A DNA stretch of 64,000 bases from DASQUK01 sp963813485. Lineage in GTDB: Bacteria > Actinomycetota > Acidimicrobiia > Acidimicrobiales > VFJN01. The stretch lies in contig CAWEZE010000021.1 in NCBI GenBank assembly GCA_963813485.1, forward strand, positions 1-64,000, given 5' to 3'. The first letter of the stretch is position 1. The number at the start of each line of letters is the position of its first letter. The position numbers were made by a program, and so were the translations under genes. Below are positions 1 to 9,091 of the stretch, in pieces. A model generated the notes under the pieces. The model was not told the DNA's origin. It ran no database searches and saw only the letters and a list, made by a program, of their open reading frames with translations.

Positions 1-708
1 ACGGAGATGGACGTCCGCTACCCCGTGTTGGTGGACAACGACTACGCGGTCTGGCAGGCGTTCGACAACCACGACTGGCCCGCTCTGTACTTCGTCGACA
101 CCCAGGGTCGGATCCGGCACCACCACTTCGGCGAAGGCGAGTACGAGCAATCCGAGATGGTCCTCCAGACGCTCTTGCTCGAGGCGGGCGGTCGACGTCG
201 ATCAGGGCCTCGTGCGTATCGAGCCCTCCGGTGTCGAGGCGGCGGCCGACTGGGCCAGCTTAGGATCGCCGGAGAGCTACGTCGGCTACGGGCGCGCCGT
301 CAACTTCGCCTCGCCCGGCGGCGCAATGCCGGACGAACGCCACGTTTACAAGGCGCCGGCCGGGTTGCGCCGCAACCAGTGGTCGTTGTCAGGGGACTGG
401 CGGATCGGCTTGGTGCCTGCGGTGCTGAATGAGCCCGGCGGTTCCATCTCGTATCGGTTCCACGCCGGCGACCGGATCGCGTGATGGGGCCTCCGGTGGC
501 ACGCCCGCGGGTGCGTTTCAGGGTCCGCCTCAATGGCGAGCCACCGGGGCGAGCCCACGGCATCGACATCGACGAGAGCGGCAACGGCAACGCCGACTAC
601 CAGCGGATGTACCAGCTGATCCGCCAGCCCCCGCCCATCGGCGACCAGCTGTTCGAGATCGAATTCCTCGACGCTGGCGTCGAGGCCTTCGTGTTCACAT
701 TCGGATAG
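1..708 (+). pseudogene. DipZ-like thioredoxin protein, 3' part, two frame breaks
   Basis: The translation matches the C-terminal part of DipZ-type proteins, in which a periplasmic thioredoxin-like domain is followed by a beta-rich domain. The first frame gives the end of the thioredoxin fold (YPVLVDNDYAVWQAF and PALYFVDTQGRI). The tail ends with YQLIRQPPPIGDQLFEIEFL and a terminal VFTFG, typical of the family. The gene enters from outside the window, so the CxxC motif and any membrane domain are not seen. Homology passes from frame 1 to frame 2 near 185-195, in a G-rich stretch, and back to frame 1 near 475-485. Either the gene is decaying or the sequence carries two small indels. The likely role of the intact protein is extracytoplasmic thiol-disulfide chemistry. 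Confidence 0.75.
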
Positions 709-832
709 CCAAGGGAGCCTCTGGGGCATCCGGCCGCGATGCCCGGGGTGGATCGAGGAGGGACCGGAGGCGTTCTACGTGGTCAGCCTGGTTTCGAGTA
801 AGGACGTGAGCGGATAGGCCACTCGGCGCCGC

Positions 833-1649
833 CTAGATTCCCACGTCGGGCCCCCACGCAGTCAGGTCGAACGTGTCGGGGTCGAGGTCGACAGGTCCGC
901 GGCGAAACGTGCGAAGTCGCGAGCGATCTCTGCCTCGGGCACGAGATCCTCGTTGCCGCCCAGCGCTATGGCGAGGCGCAGGACCAATCTCCACACCTCC
1001 ATCTCCGGGCGCTCGGCAATTGCCTCGGCCAGCGGCCGGGGTCTCTGCGCAGCACTTCGTCCAACTCACCAAGGCGCTGCCCGATCCCGAGTCTGAAGAC
1101 GAGGTCCCAGGACCAGTCCTCGATCACGTACAGGCCACCAGGCCGCAGGCGCGGGAACAGCAGGTTGAACGTGGCCGTCGACGGCGTGAGCAGGTGCGAG
1201 GCATCGTCGATCACCAGATCGAGTGGCCGACCGGCGAACTCGTCGGCGATCAGCCGCCGGATCGTGTCCCGATCGGCTTGATCGACTCCGTGGTAGATCC
1301 GCACCTGCTCGCTCTGCCCGCGCTTGTCGAGCCAGCGATCGAGCCGCCCGTTGCGATTCGTGTGGAGGTCGACGGCGACGAGCTTCTCGGGTTCGAGCGC
1401 CGCAGCAAGAAACGCCGTGCTGCCGCCGTGGAAGATGCCGACTTCGAAGATCCGACCGCCGTAGAACTCGTCCACGTGGCGTAGGTATCGCTCGACGAGC
1501 CGGCGTGGCTTCTGAATGAAGAACTGGTCGTGAGCGGCGGCCCCGTCCACCTCCCCTGAACCGATCAGCCGAAACACCGTGTCGTCGACCGCGATGTGAT
1601 CATCATCGATCCAGCGATACATCGCGGCAGGCTGCTCTCGGGTGCCCAC
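833..1649 (-). pseudogene. Class I SAM-dependent methyltransferase, two frame breaks
   Basis: The main frame (966-1649, 227 residues) is a class I methyltransferase of the cephalosporin hydroxylase / sugar O-methyltransferase type. It has the SAM loop IFEVGIFHGGSTAFLAAAL, the acidic VAVDLH strand, a DLVIDDASHL motif and LRPGGLYVIEDW. Near 1040 the homology moves to a second frame (LAEAIAERPEMEVWRL) and near 900 to a third frame that ends at 833 with DLTAWGPDVGI. Read as one frame the protein ends wrongly after about 225 residues. The GTG at 1649 is a possible start; an internal ATG (MYRWIDDDH, 1622) is an alternative. The substrate cannot be told from sequence, but a sugar or small glycan acceptor fits the family. 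Confidence 0.7.
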
Positions 1650-1825
1650 GGTGTCAACTCACGGGCATCGGTGGTCGATGGGCTCGATCTTGCCCCGCCG
1701 CGCGTCTAGCGGCAGCGGCGGCCGGGGTAGGGCACAATCTGCCCGGCGGCGGCGATGCGGGAAATCTCGTCGTTCGCCAGGCGAATGCGACGGCGCGGGG
1801 ATGTCGAGCGCGAGGAGGGCGCGTG

Positions 1826-2494
1826 ATGGGATCCCGGGGGAAGGCAGGCGAGGGTCCGGTACCCACCGCACCCGCCAATGGCGACGAACGCGAGCTCGTG
1901 CGCGCGTTCACCGACCTGCACCGCCAGGACCGGTTCACGCCCGCCGCCCGGCCGGTGGCGCCCATGCGTGGGCGGCCCCGCCCCACGAGCGACCTCATCG
2001 AAGTCCAGGCGGTCGAGGCCCAGGTGGCCGACGCCCAGGTCGCCGAGGCCCAGGTCGCCGAGGCCCAGGTCGCCGAGGCTGTGACCCTCCCCGACCAGTC
2101 GGTCGACGTCCCCGACGGCGTGGTCGGTGCCCGCCATGACGGGCCACCTGCAACCGGTCCGGACCCACTACCGCATCGTCCGCTTGCCCGGCCACCCCGG
2201 CGCCCTGACCACGACGTGCCCACTCAGGCCCAGGTACCCGAGGTTGCCGGCGGCGTCCCGCGGCGAGGCTGGGCGGGGACCGCGGAGCGCCGCCTGTCGG
2301 ACGTGTTGGCGCTCGCGGGCGCCAGCGGCGCTGTGATCGCCCCCTGGCCCTGGCTTCTCGCTGTCACGGGGGCGTGCATCGTCGTCGGGGCGGTCCGCTC
2401 AGTGGCGGCGCGGCGCGGGTCCGTCGCCTTCGGGATCCTGGCGCTGCCCGGGCGGGCGGCCCGACGCGTGGCCCGGCTGCTGCGACCGCGCTGA
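1826..2494 (+). CDS. Hypothetical membrane protein with AQVAE repeats
   Basis: This 222-residue protein matches no family I know. An N-terminal polar part contains ELVRAFTDLHRQDRF and then a run of five-residue repeats of the AQVAE type (about residues 58-84), encoded by an imperfect 15-bp tandem repeat. A Pro/Arg-rich linker follows, then one or two hydrophobic segments (VLALAGASGAVIAPWPWLLAV and ACIVVGAV, about residues 165-200) and a basic C-terminus. A GTG three bases upstream (1823) is an equally possible start. The next gene begins 15 bases downstream and is also a membrane protein, so the two may be co-transcribed. The coding strand is supported by GC at third positions and by the membrane segments; an overlapping antisense frame is poorer. 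Confidence 0.5.
   Translation: MGSRGKAGEGPVPTAPANGDERELVRAFTDLHRQDRFTPAARPVAPMRGRPRPTSDLIEVQAVEAQVADAQVAEAQVAEAQVAEAVTLPDQSVDVPDGVVGARHDGPPATGPDPLPHRPLARPPRRPDHDVPTQAQVPEVAGGVPRRGWAGTAERRLSDVLALAGASGAVIAPWPWLLAVTGACIVVGAVRSVAARRGSVAFGILALPGRAARRVARLLRPR
2006..2080 (+). repeat. 15-bp tandem repeat, five units, in frame
   Basis: Five consecutive 15-base units of the form CAGGTCGCCGAGGCC, starting at 2006, 2021, 2036, 2051 and 2066, encode VQAVEA, VQVADA-like and AQVAE units of the protein at 1826-2494. The last three units differ at only one base, which indicates recent expansion. Confidence 0.9.
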
Positions 2495-2509
2495 CTGGCG
2501 CGGCTACCA

Positions 2510-3301
2510 GTGATCACCGTCAAGATCGTCCTCGCCGCGTTCGTGCTCCCTGGGGTGGTGGCGGCCGCCGTCTGGGTCGTCGAGCATGGCACCGACGGGG
2601 CGGCGGCCGCCGCGCGCCTGGCTGCATGGCAGTCGGGCCTCCGGGTGCTGGCGGCCGTGCTGTGCCTCGTGATGCTGGCCGGGGTGGGTGACACCCGGGC
2701 CCGACGAGCGACGCGGCTGCGGCAGGCCATCGCGTCGTGGCCCGACGCCGGCGTCGTGGCCCTCGCCGCCGGCGCACTGGCGCTGGCGTTGGCGGTGGTG
2801 GCGGTCGGACCGCGGGTGTCGGGTGGCATCCTCACCGGCAACGACGGACTGGCGTGGGTGCCGGCGCGCTTGCGACCTGCGGTCGATGGTGTGCGCGACG
2901 ACGTGGTCGCCGCCGAGCTGCGGACCTTGCGTTCGTGCCTTTCGGAGCACCAGGGCACGGTGTGGTCCGTCGACTACACCGCCGACAACCCCATCGACGC
3001 CCCCGACGTGGCCCGCCTCTCGCTCCTCGGGCGTGGCGACACGCCGGAACCGTCGGCCCTGGTCACGGCGGCGCTCGCGGCCGACAACCAGCTCGCGCCC
3101 TGGGTCGAGGTCGTCGAGATCACCGTCGGCGATGCCGTCGTCCTCGAGCTGGACCGACGGGCGTTGGGCCACCACGGGGTGCGGCTCGACCCGGCCACCC
3201 TGGGCCCGGGCATCGTGACCGGTGGTGCTGTAGCCGTGTCCGGTGGTGCGGGGTTCGACCGCCGGGTGGCCCTGGTGTGCTCGGCCGGACCCGCCCTCTG
3301 A
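2510..3301 (+). CDS. Hypothetical membrane protein
   Basis: This 263-residue protein has three apparent hydrophobic segments in its first 110 residues (VKIVLAAFVLPGVVAAAVWV, a segment around VLAAVLCLVMLAGV, and VVALAAGALALALAVVAVG). A soluble domain of about 150 residues follows, with no motif I recognise. It contains LRSCLSEHQGTVWSVDYTAD and ends SAGPAL. The GTG at 2510 is the first start after the upstream gene, with no good Shine-Dalgarno. It follows the AQVAE-repeat membrane protein by 15 bases, which suggests one transcript. No function is assigned. Confidence 0.6.
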   Translation: MITVKIVLAAFVLPGVVAAAVWVVEHGTDGAAAAARLAAWQSGLRVLAAVLCLVMLAGVGDTRARRATRLRQAIASWPDAGVVALAAGALALALAVVAVGPRVSGGILTGNDGLAWVPARLRPAVDGVRDDVVAAELRTLRSCLSEHQGTVWSVDYTADNPIDAPDVARLSLLGRGDTPEPSALVTAALAADNQLAPWVEVVEITVGDAVVLELDRRALGHHGVRLDPATLGPGIVTGGAVAVSGGAGFDRRVALVCSAGPAL

Positions 3302-3341
3302 CCCGGCGACGTCTCGTTCCTGCCCGCGGCCGGCGCCGGCC

Positions 3342-4262
3342 TCATTCCAGCGCCGGCGCTCCGGCCACGGACGGCTCCTCGGCGCCGGAGCGCACTACGA
3401 GCACGACACCCGCACCGATGAGGATCGCCGCCGGGATGGCCGACGCCGGCGGCACCTCGTCGAACGCGACCCAGGCCAGGAGCGCGGACCCGACGATCTC
3501 GAACAGGATCGCGACCGACACCAACGTGGGGCTCGTCGTGCCCAGCACGCGGTTGACCACGGTGTGGCCGAGCAGCTGTGGACCCGCAACCATCGCGACC
3601 AGCGCCAGCCACGTCGTGGCGTCGTAGTCGCTTCCGGCCAGCGGCTGTCGACCGACGAGACACACCACCAGCAGAGCGCCGGCCGCGACGCCGTAGCACG
3701 CGAGCGCGTACACGGTGGTGGGCACCGTGCGCCGGACCTCGGCCCCGACGGTGACATACGCGGCCGCCAGCACGCCCCCGATCAGCGCCAGTAGATCGCC
3801 GAACAGCGCCCGCGGGTCGACCGCCAGGTCGACCCCACTGAGCACGACGGCACCGGCCACGGCGCTGCCGATGCCCCACCAGGCGCCCGCGGGCACGTCC
3901 TCGCCCCGGCCTCGGGCGATGAGCGCCGCCCACACCGGCTGCGTGGAAACCAGCGCCACGGAGGACGCCACCGACGTGAACGACAGGCTCGGTATCCAGG
4001 TGGCGAAGTGGGCGCCGAGGAAGAGCCCAGCGACAACGGACAGCCGCCATTCCCGGCGGGCCAACACGGGCCCACCCGCTCGGCGAAGGCCCCGGGTGCT
4101 CCGCACCACGAGCAGCGCCAGCACCGGAAGGGCCAGCGCGTTCCGCCAGAACGCGATGGCCAACGTAGGGGCGTCGGCGACCCGCACGAGCGGCGCCGCC
4201 GTCGACACGGCCGCCACCGCCAACCCGAGCAGGGCCAGGTCGCGGGGCGGCGGGCGGTCCAT
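3342..4262 (-). CDS. EamA/DMT-family transporter
   Basis: The 306-residue product has about ten hydrophobic helices in two halves, the pattern of EamA (drug/metabolite transporter) permeases. Helix 3-4 shows FLGAHFATWIPSLSFTSVASSVALVSTQPVWAAL, which carries the family's conserved small-residue pattern after an aromatic helix start. The second half contains AYVTVGAEVRR and GHTVVNRVLGTTSPTLVSVAILFEIVGSALLAWVAFDE. I chose the ATG at 4262 (MDRPPPRDL); the open frame extends upstream, but that extension has no family similarity. The gene diverges from the P450 gene, with about 100 bases between them holding both promoters. The substrate is unknown; relatives export metabolites or amino acids. Confidence 0.85.
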   Translation of the reverse strand: MDRPPPRDLALLGLAVAAVSTAAPLVRVADAPTLAIAFWRNALALPVLALLVVRSTRGLRRAGGPVLARREWRLSVVAGLFLGAHFATWIPSLSFTSVASSVALVSTQPVWAALIARGRGEDVPAGAWWGIGSAVAGAVVLSGVDLAVDPRALFGDLLALIGGVLAAAYVTVGAEVRRTVPTTVYALACYGVAAGALLVVCLVGRQPLAGSDYDATTWLALVAMVAGPQLLGHTVVNRVLGTTSPTLVSVAILFEIVGSALLAWVAFDEVPPASAIPAAILIGAGVVLVVRSGAEEPSVAGAPALE

Positions 4263-4362
4263 CACGAAAACCTGCCGCGGGAGCGGTGGCCCTAGCCACC
4301 AAATCCCGTGGCGGGTCCGGAGGTCCCTTGCTTTTGCACCATAAGTGCGAAAACCTTGCGTC

Positions 4363-5589
4363 GTGGCGATCGCGACCTTCAACCCGTTCGAGCCCGGATT
4401 CGCCGACAACCCCTACGACCACTACGCCGACATCCGCGCCCAGGGCCGCGCCGCGCGCACCGCGTTCGGAAACCTGCTGCTCTCGCACTACGACGACTGC
4501 TTCCAACTGCTGCGCCTGGCTGGCACCAGCGTCGACGACCGCAACGCCAACAACGTCTTCCGCTACGAGCCTCCCGAAGACATCGCCGATCGCATGGTTT
4601 CCAGCAGCGAGCGGCGTTCCATCCTGGGACTCGACCCGCCCGACCACACACGCCTGCGCCGGCTGGTGTCGAGCGCGTTCACGGTCCGCCGGATCGAGCA
4701 GCTGCGGGAGCGGGTGCGAGCGCTGGTGGCCGGCCTCCTCGACGACCTGGCCGAGGCGGGGGGTGCAGCCGATCCGGTCGATGTGATCCCGCGCTACGCG
4801 TTCCCGTTGCCGTTCATGGTGATCAGCGAGCTCCTGGGCATGCCCGACGGCAACCGCGACGAGCTGCGAGGTTGGTCGCACACCATGACGCTGTCGCTCG
4901 AGCCCTTCGTCGACGACGACACCGCCCGGGCCATCGTCGATGCCGCCGACCACATGGTTCGCCACGTGGACGAGGCCATCGAGTGGAAGCGGAGCCACCC
5001 CGCCGACGATCTGCTGAGCGCCATGATCGCCGCCGAGGAGGACGGCGACCGCATGACCACCGAGGAGCTCCAGATACAGGTCATCCTGCTCTACCTCGCC
5101 GGCCACGAGACGACGGTCAACCTGATCGGCAACGGCACGCTGGCACTGCTGCGCCACCGCGACCAGTACGAGCGACTGGTGGACGACCCGTCGCTCGACG
5201 CCCAGGCCGTCGAGGAGCTCCTGCGCTACGACAGCCCCGTCCAAATGTCCCGTCGGATCGCCATGGCCGAAGTCGAGGTGGGAGGCGAGACCGCCGAGCC
5301 GGGCGAGCTGATCCTCACGCTGCTGGGCTCGGCCAACCACGACACCGGCAAATGGGGGCCGGACGCCGACGACCTCGACCTCGGGCGGGAGGGTGCCAGC
5401 GCCCACCTGTCCTTCGGCAGCGGCATCCACCACTGCCTCGGGGCGGCCTTGGCCCGGCTCGAGGGCGCAGAGGCAATCCCCGCACTGGTGCGACGCTTCC
5501 CGAACATGGAGCTGGCCACCGACCGGCCGGCCTGGAACGGTCGAGTGATCCTCCGGGGGCTCGACGCCCTGCCCGTCAGCGTCGGCTGA
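4363..5589 (+). CDS. Cytochrome P450
   Basis: The product of about 408 residues is a bacterial class I P450. It shows the I-helix oxygen-activation motif LYLAGHETTVN near residue 250, the K-helix ExxR in VEELLRYDSPVQ near residue 295, and the heme loop LSFGSGIHHCLGAALARLE near residue 350, whose Cys ligates the heme iron. Length is normal for the family. I prefer the GTG at 4363, since similarity begins at about TFNPFEPGF; a GTG at 4345 is also possible. The enzyme needs a ferredoxin and a reductase. A ferredoxin gene lies at 34.0 kb, but no partner is adjacent. The stop overlaps by 14 bases the end of the convergent acetyltransferase gene. The substrate cannot be predicted. Confidence 0.93.
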   Translation: MAIATFNPFEPGFADNPYDHYADIRAQGRAARTAFGNLLLSHYDDCFQLLRLAGTSVDDRNANNVFRYEPPEDIADRMVSSSERRSILGLDPPDHTRLRRLVSSAFTVRRIEQLRERVRALVAGLLDDLAEAGGAADPVDVIPRYAFPLPFMVISELLGMPDGNRDELRGWSHTMTLSLEPFVDDDTARAIVDAADHMVRHVDEAIEWKRSHPADDLLSAMIAAEEDGDRMTTEELQIQVILLYLAGHETTVNLIGNGTLALLRHRDQYERLVDDPSLDAQAVEELLRYDSPVQMSRRIAMAEVEVGGETAEPGELILTLLGSANHDTGKWGPDADDLDLGREGASAHLSFGSGIHHCLGAALARLEGAEAIPALVRRFPNMELATDRPAWNGRVILRGLDALPVSVG

Positions 5590-6226
5590 CGGCCAGCGTG
5601 CGCCGCACGATGGGACGCCCGCCGCGCCGGGCGACCTCCTCGAAGCCCGCCCGCTCGAACATCGCCAGCGTGCCCGTGTACAGGTCGGCGCTCGACCGCT
5701 TCCCGCCGCCGGTGTCGATCGGATAGGCCTCCACCATCTCGGCACCCCGCTGGCGGGCGAACTCGACGGCGGCGTCCAGCAGCGCCGCCGCCACGCCCTG
5801 GCGGCGGTGCCGGCGATCGATGGTGAAGCAGGTGATCGACCACACCGGCTGGTCGTCGAGGCGGCGCAACTTGGGCGAGCGGTCGAGGCGCGGGTACTCC
5901 TCCCGGGGGGCGACCGCCACCCAACCTGCGGGCTCGCCGTCGACGTACGCCAGCAGTCCCGGCTCCGGTCCCGCGGTCACGAGCTCGTGCAGGTCCTGGC
6001 GCAGGCCGGCGCCGTGGCGCTCGTCGAACTCCTTCGAGGTCACCCGCCACCACATGCACCAGCAGCCGCTGGTGAAGCCCCGCTCCCCCGCCAGGTCCGC
6101 CAGGTCGTCCCAGCGATCGGGCGTGACCGCGTGGACCTCGACACCGAGGGTCGATTCCACCGGCTGCTCGGACTCAGCCACGAGCCGGCCGCGAGACGCC
6201 AGTGAGCCGCGGAATCGACCCGCCAC
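5576..6226 (-). CDS. GNAT-family N-acetyltransferase
   Basis: This protein of up to 216 residues has a GNAT acetyl-CoA fold. VWSITCFTIDRRHRRQGVAAALLDAAVEFA contains the RRQGVAAALL pyrophosphate-binding loop (Q/RxxGxG/A). An LAYVDGEPAGWVAVAPREEY strand precedes it and a C-terminal MFERAGFEEVARR segment closes the fold. The N-terminal SGCWCMWWRVTS is typical of a subgroup found in actinobacteria. The GTG at 6226 abuts the ftsX stop (TGA then GTG), so translation may be coupled to ftsX. An internal start nearer VHAVTPDRWDDL is possible, because the first 30 residues look unconserved. The substrate is unknown. Confidence 0.85.
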   Translation of the reverse strand: MAGRFRGSLASRGRLVAESEQPVESTLGVEVHAVTPDRWDDLADLAGERGFTSGCWCMWWRVTSKEFDERHGAGLRQDLHELVTAGPEPGLLAYVDGEPAGWVAVAPREEYPRLDRSPKLRRLDDQPVWSITCFTIDRRHRRQGVAAALLDAAVEFARQRGAEMVEAYPIDTGGGKRSSADLYTGTLAMFERAGFEEVARRGGRPIVRRTLAVSRR

Positions 6227-7123
6227 TCAGACCTTGAGGAAGCGGCTGAGCGCCCATCCCGATCCGGCGGCGCCGATGGCGATGCCCAACACGACCACCA
6301 CGACCGCGGTCCACGTGAACTGCCCGGTCGATGCCACGAATCCGCCCAGGATGTCGTCGTAGTCGGGGTTGCGGGACGCTCCTTGCATGGCATTGTCGAG
6401 GGCCCACACGGCCCCCAATGCCAGCAGGCCGCCCACCAGGCCCTGGAAGATGCCCTCGAGCATGAAGGGGACCCGGATGAACCAGTTGGTGGCGCCGACC
6501 AGCTTCATGACCTCGATCTCACGCCGGCGGGCGAACGTGGCCATGCGAATGGCGTTGAGGATGAGCATCAACGCCGCGACCAGCAGGCCGACCGCGATCG
6601 CCAGCATCGCCCGCTGCGAGAAGTCGGACACGCCGCGGACCGTCTTCACGCCCTCGGTCTCGCCCGTCGCCGCCTGGACGCCCGGTTGGCCCTCGTACTG
6701 ACCACGCAGGCTCTCCACGGCACCCGCCTCCGTGGCCTCGGGAACGAGCCGGTAGGACGGGGGGATCATCTCGGGGTCGGCGTCGAGGCGCTGGAGCATG
6801 GCGGCGTTCCCCCGGAACAGCCGACGCGCCTCCTGGTTGCTCTCCTCGACGTCGACGAAGCGGTAGGTGGCGACCTCGGGATTGCTTTCGATGGAATCCT
6901 CCAGCGCGGCCCGTTGCTCGTCGGTGATGGTGCGCTGCAGGAACACGAGCACCTGGACACCGTCCTGCCACCGCGCCGACTGGTTCTCGACACCCTGGCG
7001 CAGCAGCAGCGTCGAGCCGAACAGCGAAAGCGATACCGCCACCGTGACGATGGCGGCGAGGGTCAGCGTGATGTTGCGGCGCAGGTTGATCGCCGTCTCG
7101 CGAAGGATGTAGTCGAACTTCAC
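6227..7123 (-). CDS. ftsX: Cell division protein FtsX
   Basis: The 298-residue product is FtsX, the membrane subunit of the FtsEX complex, which couples cytoplasmic ATP hydrolysis to peptidoglycan hydrolases at the septum. It has an N-terminal helix (LTLAAIVTVAVSLSLFGSTL), an extracytoplasmic domain of about 140 residues (residues 45-190) and three C-terminal helices. The stretch ARRREIEVMKLVGATNWFIR after helix 2 is the conserved FtsX/MacB cytoplasmic loop. The start is GTG at 7123, which overlaps the ftsE stop (GTGA). The longer upstream open frame is only the antisense-shifted shadow of ftsE. Gene order prfB-ftsE-ftsX is the usual actinobacterial arrangement. Confidence 0.95.
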   Translation of the reverse strand: MKFDYILRETAINLRRNITLTLAAIVTVAVSLSLFGSTLLLRQGVENQSARWQDGVQVLVFLQRTITDEQRAALEDSIESNPEVATYRFVDVEESNQEARRLFRGNAAMLQRLDADPEMIPPSYRLVPEATEAGAVESLRGQYEGQPGVQAATGETEGVKTVRGVSDFSQRAMLAIAVGLLVAALMLILNAIRMATFARRREIEVMKLVGATNWFIRVPFMLEGIFQGLVGGLLALGAVWALDNAMQGASRNPDYDDILGGFVASTGQFTWTAVVVVVLGIAIGAAGSGWALSRFLKV

Positions 7124-7797
7124 TGGTAGACGCCCCGGAGCTGGTCGCGGACGACCATGCCCTCGTCGAGCTCGATGACGCGGCGCTGCATGGTGTCGAC
7201 GATCGAGCGGTCGTGCGTAGCCATGACCACGGTCGTGCCCGTGCGGTTGATGCGGTCGAGCAGGCGCATGATGCCCACCGAGGTCCCCGGGTCGAGGTTG
7301 CCGGTGGGCTCGTCGGCCAGCAGGATCAGCGGCCGGTTGACGAACGCTCGGGCGACCGACACCCGCTGCTGCTCGCCGCCCGAGAGCTGGTGGGGGAAGT
7401 TGCCGGCCTTGGTCTCCAGGCCGACCAGCTCGAGGATCGCGGGCACCTGGGTCTTCACCACGTGCCGGGGCCGCCCGATGACCTCGAGCGCGAAGGCCAC
7501 GTTCTCGTAGACGGTCTTGTTCGCCAGGAGCTTGTAGTCCTGGAAGATGCAGCCGATGTTGCGGCGCAGGTAGGGCACCCGCCACGACGACAGGCGGGCG
7601 ATGTCCTTGCCTGCCACGAAGATCCGGCCCCGGTCGGCGGTGACCTCGCGGTTGATGAGGCTCAGCATCGTCGACTTGCCAGATCCCGACGGGCCGACCA
7701 GGAAGACGAACTCGCCCTTCTCGATGGTGGCCGAGGCGTTGTGCAGCGCCTCGACGCCACCCTTGTAGATCTTGCTGACGTTCTCGAAGGTGATCAT
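7120..7797 (-). CDS. ftsE: Cell division ATP-binding protein FtsE
   Basis: The 225-residue ABC ATPase begins MITFENVSKIYKGGVEALH, as FtsE does. It shows Walker A GPSGSGKST near residue 35, a Q-loop in IGCIFQDYKLL, the signature LSGGEQQRVSVARA, Walker B LILLADEPTGNLD and the switch His in MATHDRSIVD. I chose the ATG at 7797; a longer frame to 7830 adds basic residues without similarity. FtsE drives FtsX from the cytoplasmic face during septation. Its stop overlaps the ftsX GTG. The preceding 200 bases, towards prfB, hold a copy of the dispersed repeat. Confidence 0.96.
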   Translation of the reverse strand: MITFENVSKIYKGGVEALHNASATIEKGEFVFLVGPSGSGKSTMLSLINREVTADRGRIFVAGKDIARLSSWRVPYLRRNIGCIFQDYKLLANKTVYENVAFALEVIGRPRHVVKTQVPAILELVGLETKAGNFPHQLSGGEQQRVSVARAFVNRPLILLADEPTGNLDPGTSVGIMRLLDRINRTGTTVVMATHDRSIVDTMQRRVIELDEGMVVRDQLRGVYQ

Positions 7798-7932
7798 GAT
7801 CCTCGCCCGCAGCGCGCGCCTCCGCCCCATCGACGATTGGCTGCCCCAGGGATTGCGATCAGGTTACGGACGTAACGTACACCCGAGCAATTGCGGCGCC
7901 CAGGCATCCTAGGCGGCCGCTCCCCCGACACG

Positions 7933-7973
7933 CTTCCCGCTCTTGGCGCCTTTGGCGCCGGGCCGCTCGGGCC
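7933..7973 (-). repeat. Dispersed palindromic repeat, copy A (module 2)
   Basis: Read on the minus strand, this is arm GGCCCGAGCGGCCC, then stem GGCGCC, loop AAA, stem GGCGCC, then tail AAGAGCGGGAAG. It lies between prfB and ftsE in the direction of transcription. Arms and tail match the copies at 18.0, 31.6, 45.6, 47.6 and 61.8 kb, while the stem sequence differs with pairing kept. Confidence 0.85.
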
Positions 7974-7975
7974 AC

Positions 7976-7996
7976 GGGCGCCCTCCCCGGGCGCCC
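7976..7996 (-). terminator. Hairpin just after prfB
   Basis: GGGCGCCC at 7976-7983 and again at 7989-7996 form a perfect 8-bp stem with a 5-base loop, starting one base after the prfB stop codon. No T-run follows, so it may be a terminator, an attenuator or an RNA-end stabiliser before ftsE. Confidence 0.5.
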
Positions 7997-9091
7997 TCAG
8001 CGCCGCCACTGCAGGTAGGCCTCCATGAACGGGTCGAGATCGCCATCCAGCACCCCGGCGACATTCCCCGTCTCGTGCTCGGACCGCAGATCCTTGACCA
8101 TCTGATACGGCTGCAGCACGTAGCTCCGGATCTGGCTGCCGAAGCCCACCCGCTGCTGGTCGCCCCGGATCTCGTCGAGCTCGGCCTCTCGCCGCTGCCG
8201 CTCCAGGTCGGCCAACTTGGCCCGCAGCATGGCCATGGCCCGGTCGCGGTTCTGGAACTGGCTGCGTTCGACCTGGCAGGACACGACGATGCCGGTGGGG
8301 ATGTGCGTCAACCGCACCGCCGAAGACGTCTTGTTGACGTGCTGGCCGCCGGCACCCGATGCCCGGTACACGTCCATCTTGATGTCCTTCTCGTCAATCC
8401 CGATCGAGGCGTCCCCTTCGTCGAGCATCGGCACCACCTGCAGGGCGGCGAACGCGGTCTGGCGCTTGCCCTGGGCGTTGAAGGGGCTCATGCGCACCAG
8501 CCGGTGCACGCCCCTCTCGGACTGGAGGTAGCCGTACGCGTAGCGGCCCTTGACGATCAGCTCGGCCGACGAGATGCCCGCCTCGGACCCGGGGGTGAAC
8601 TCGTCGACCTCCACGTCGAAGCCCCGCCGCTCGGCCCAGCGGGTGATCATCCGCAACAGCATCTCGGCCCAGTCCTGGGCGTCGACACCTCCCTCCCCCG
8701 CTTGGATCGTCACCAGCGCGTCCCGCTTGTCGTGCTCGCCGGAGAACATCGACTGCAGCTCCACGCGCCGCAGGTCGGCGTCGATGGCGCTCAGAGACTG
8801 CTCCACCTCCGCCAACGCGGCATCGTCGCCCTCGTCGCGGGCCAGCTCGTAGAGGGTCTCGGCGTCGTCGAGGCGGGCGCTCAGCGCCTCGAACGCCCCC
8901 AGGTCGTCGTTGATGGCCGCCAGCTCCGTGGTCACCTGCCGGGCCTTGTCGGGGTCGTCCCAGAGGTCGGGCCGCGAGGCCTCCGCCTCGAGCTGCGGCT
9001 GGCGAGCCCGCAACTCGTCCACCTTGAGGTAACCGGCCGCCTCGTCGACCCGGGCTCGCAACCCCCGCAGCTCATCAGTGAGCTCACGCAT
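7997..9091 (-). CDS. prfB: Peptide chain release factor 2
   Basis: The 364-residue product is RF2, which recognises UAA and UGA and triggers peptidyl-tRNA hydrolysis. The anticodon-mimic SPF is seen in VRMSPFNAQGKRQ near residue 202. The catalytic GGQ lies in ASGAGGQHVNKTSSAVRLTH near residue 248. The reading frame is continuous from MRELTDELRGLRARVDEA, so the programmed +1 frameshift found in many bacterial prfB genes is absent here. The gene leads into ftsE-ftsX. Upstream is an intergenic region of 190 bases next to the secA terminator. Confidence 0.97.
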   Translation of the reverse strand: MRELTDELRGLRARVDEAAGYLKVDELRARQPQLEAEASRPDLWDDPDKARQVTTELAAINDDLGAFEALSARLDDAETLYELARDEGDDAALAEVEQSLSAIDADLRRVELQSMFSGEHDKRDALVTIQAGEGGVDAQDWAEMLLRMITRWAERRGFDVEVDEFTPGSEAGISSAELIVKGRYAYGYLQSERGVHRLVRMSPFNAQGKRQTAFAALQVVPMLDEGDASIGIDEKDIKMDVYRASGAGGQHVNKTSSAVRLTHIPTGIVVSCQVERSQFQNRDRAMAMLRAKLADLERQRREAELDEIRGDQQRVGFGSQIRSYVLQPYQMVKDLRSEHETGNVAGVLDGDLDPFMEAYLQWRR

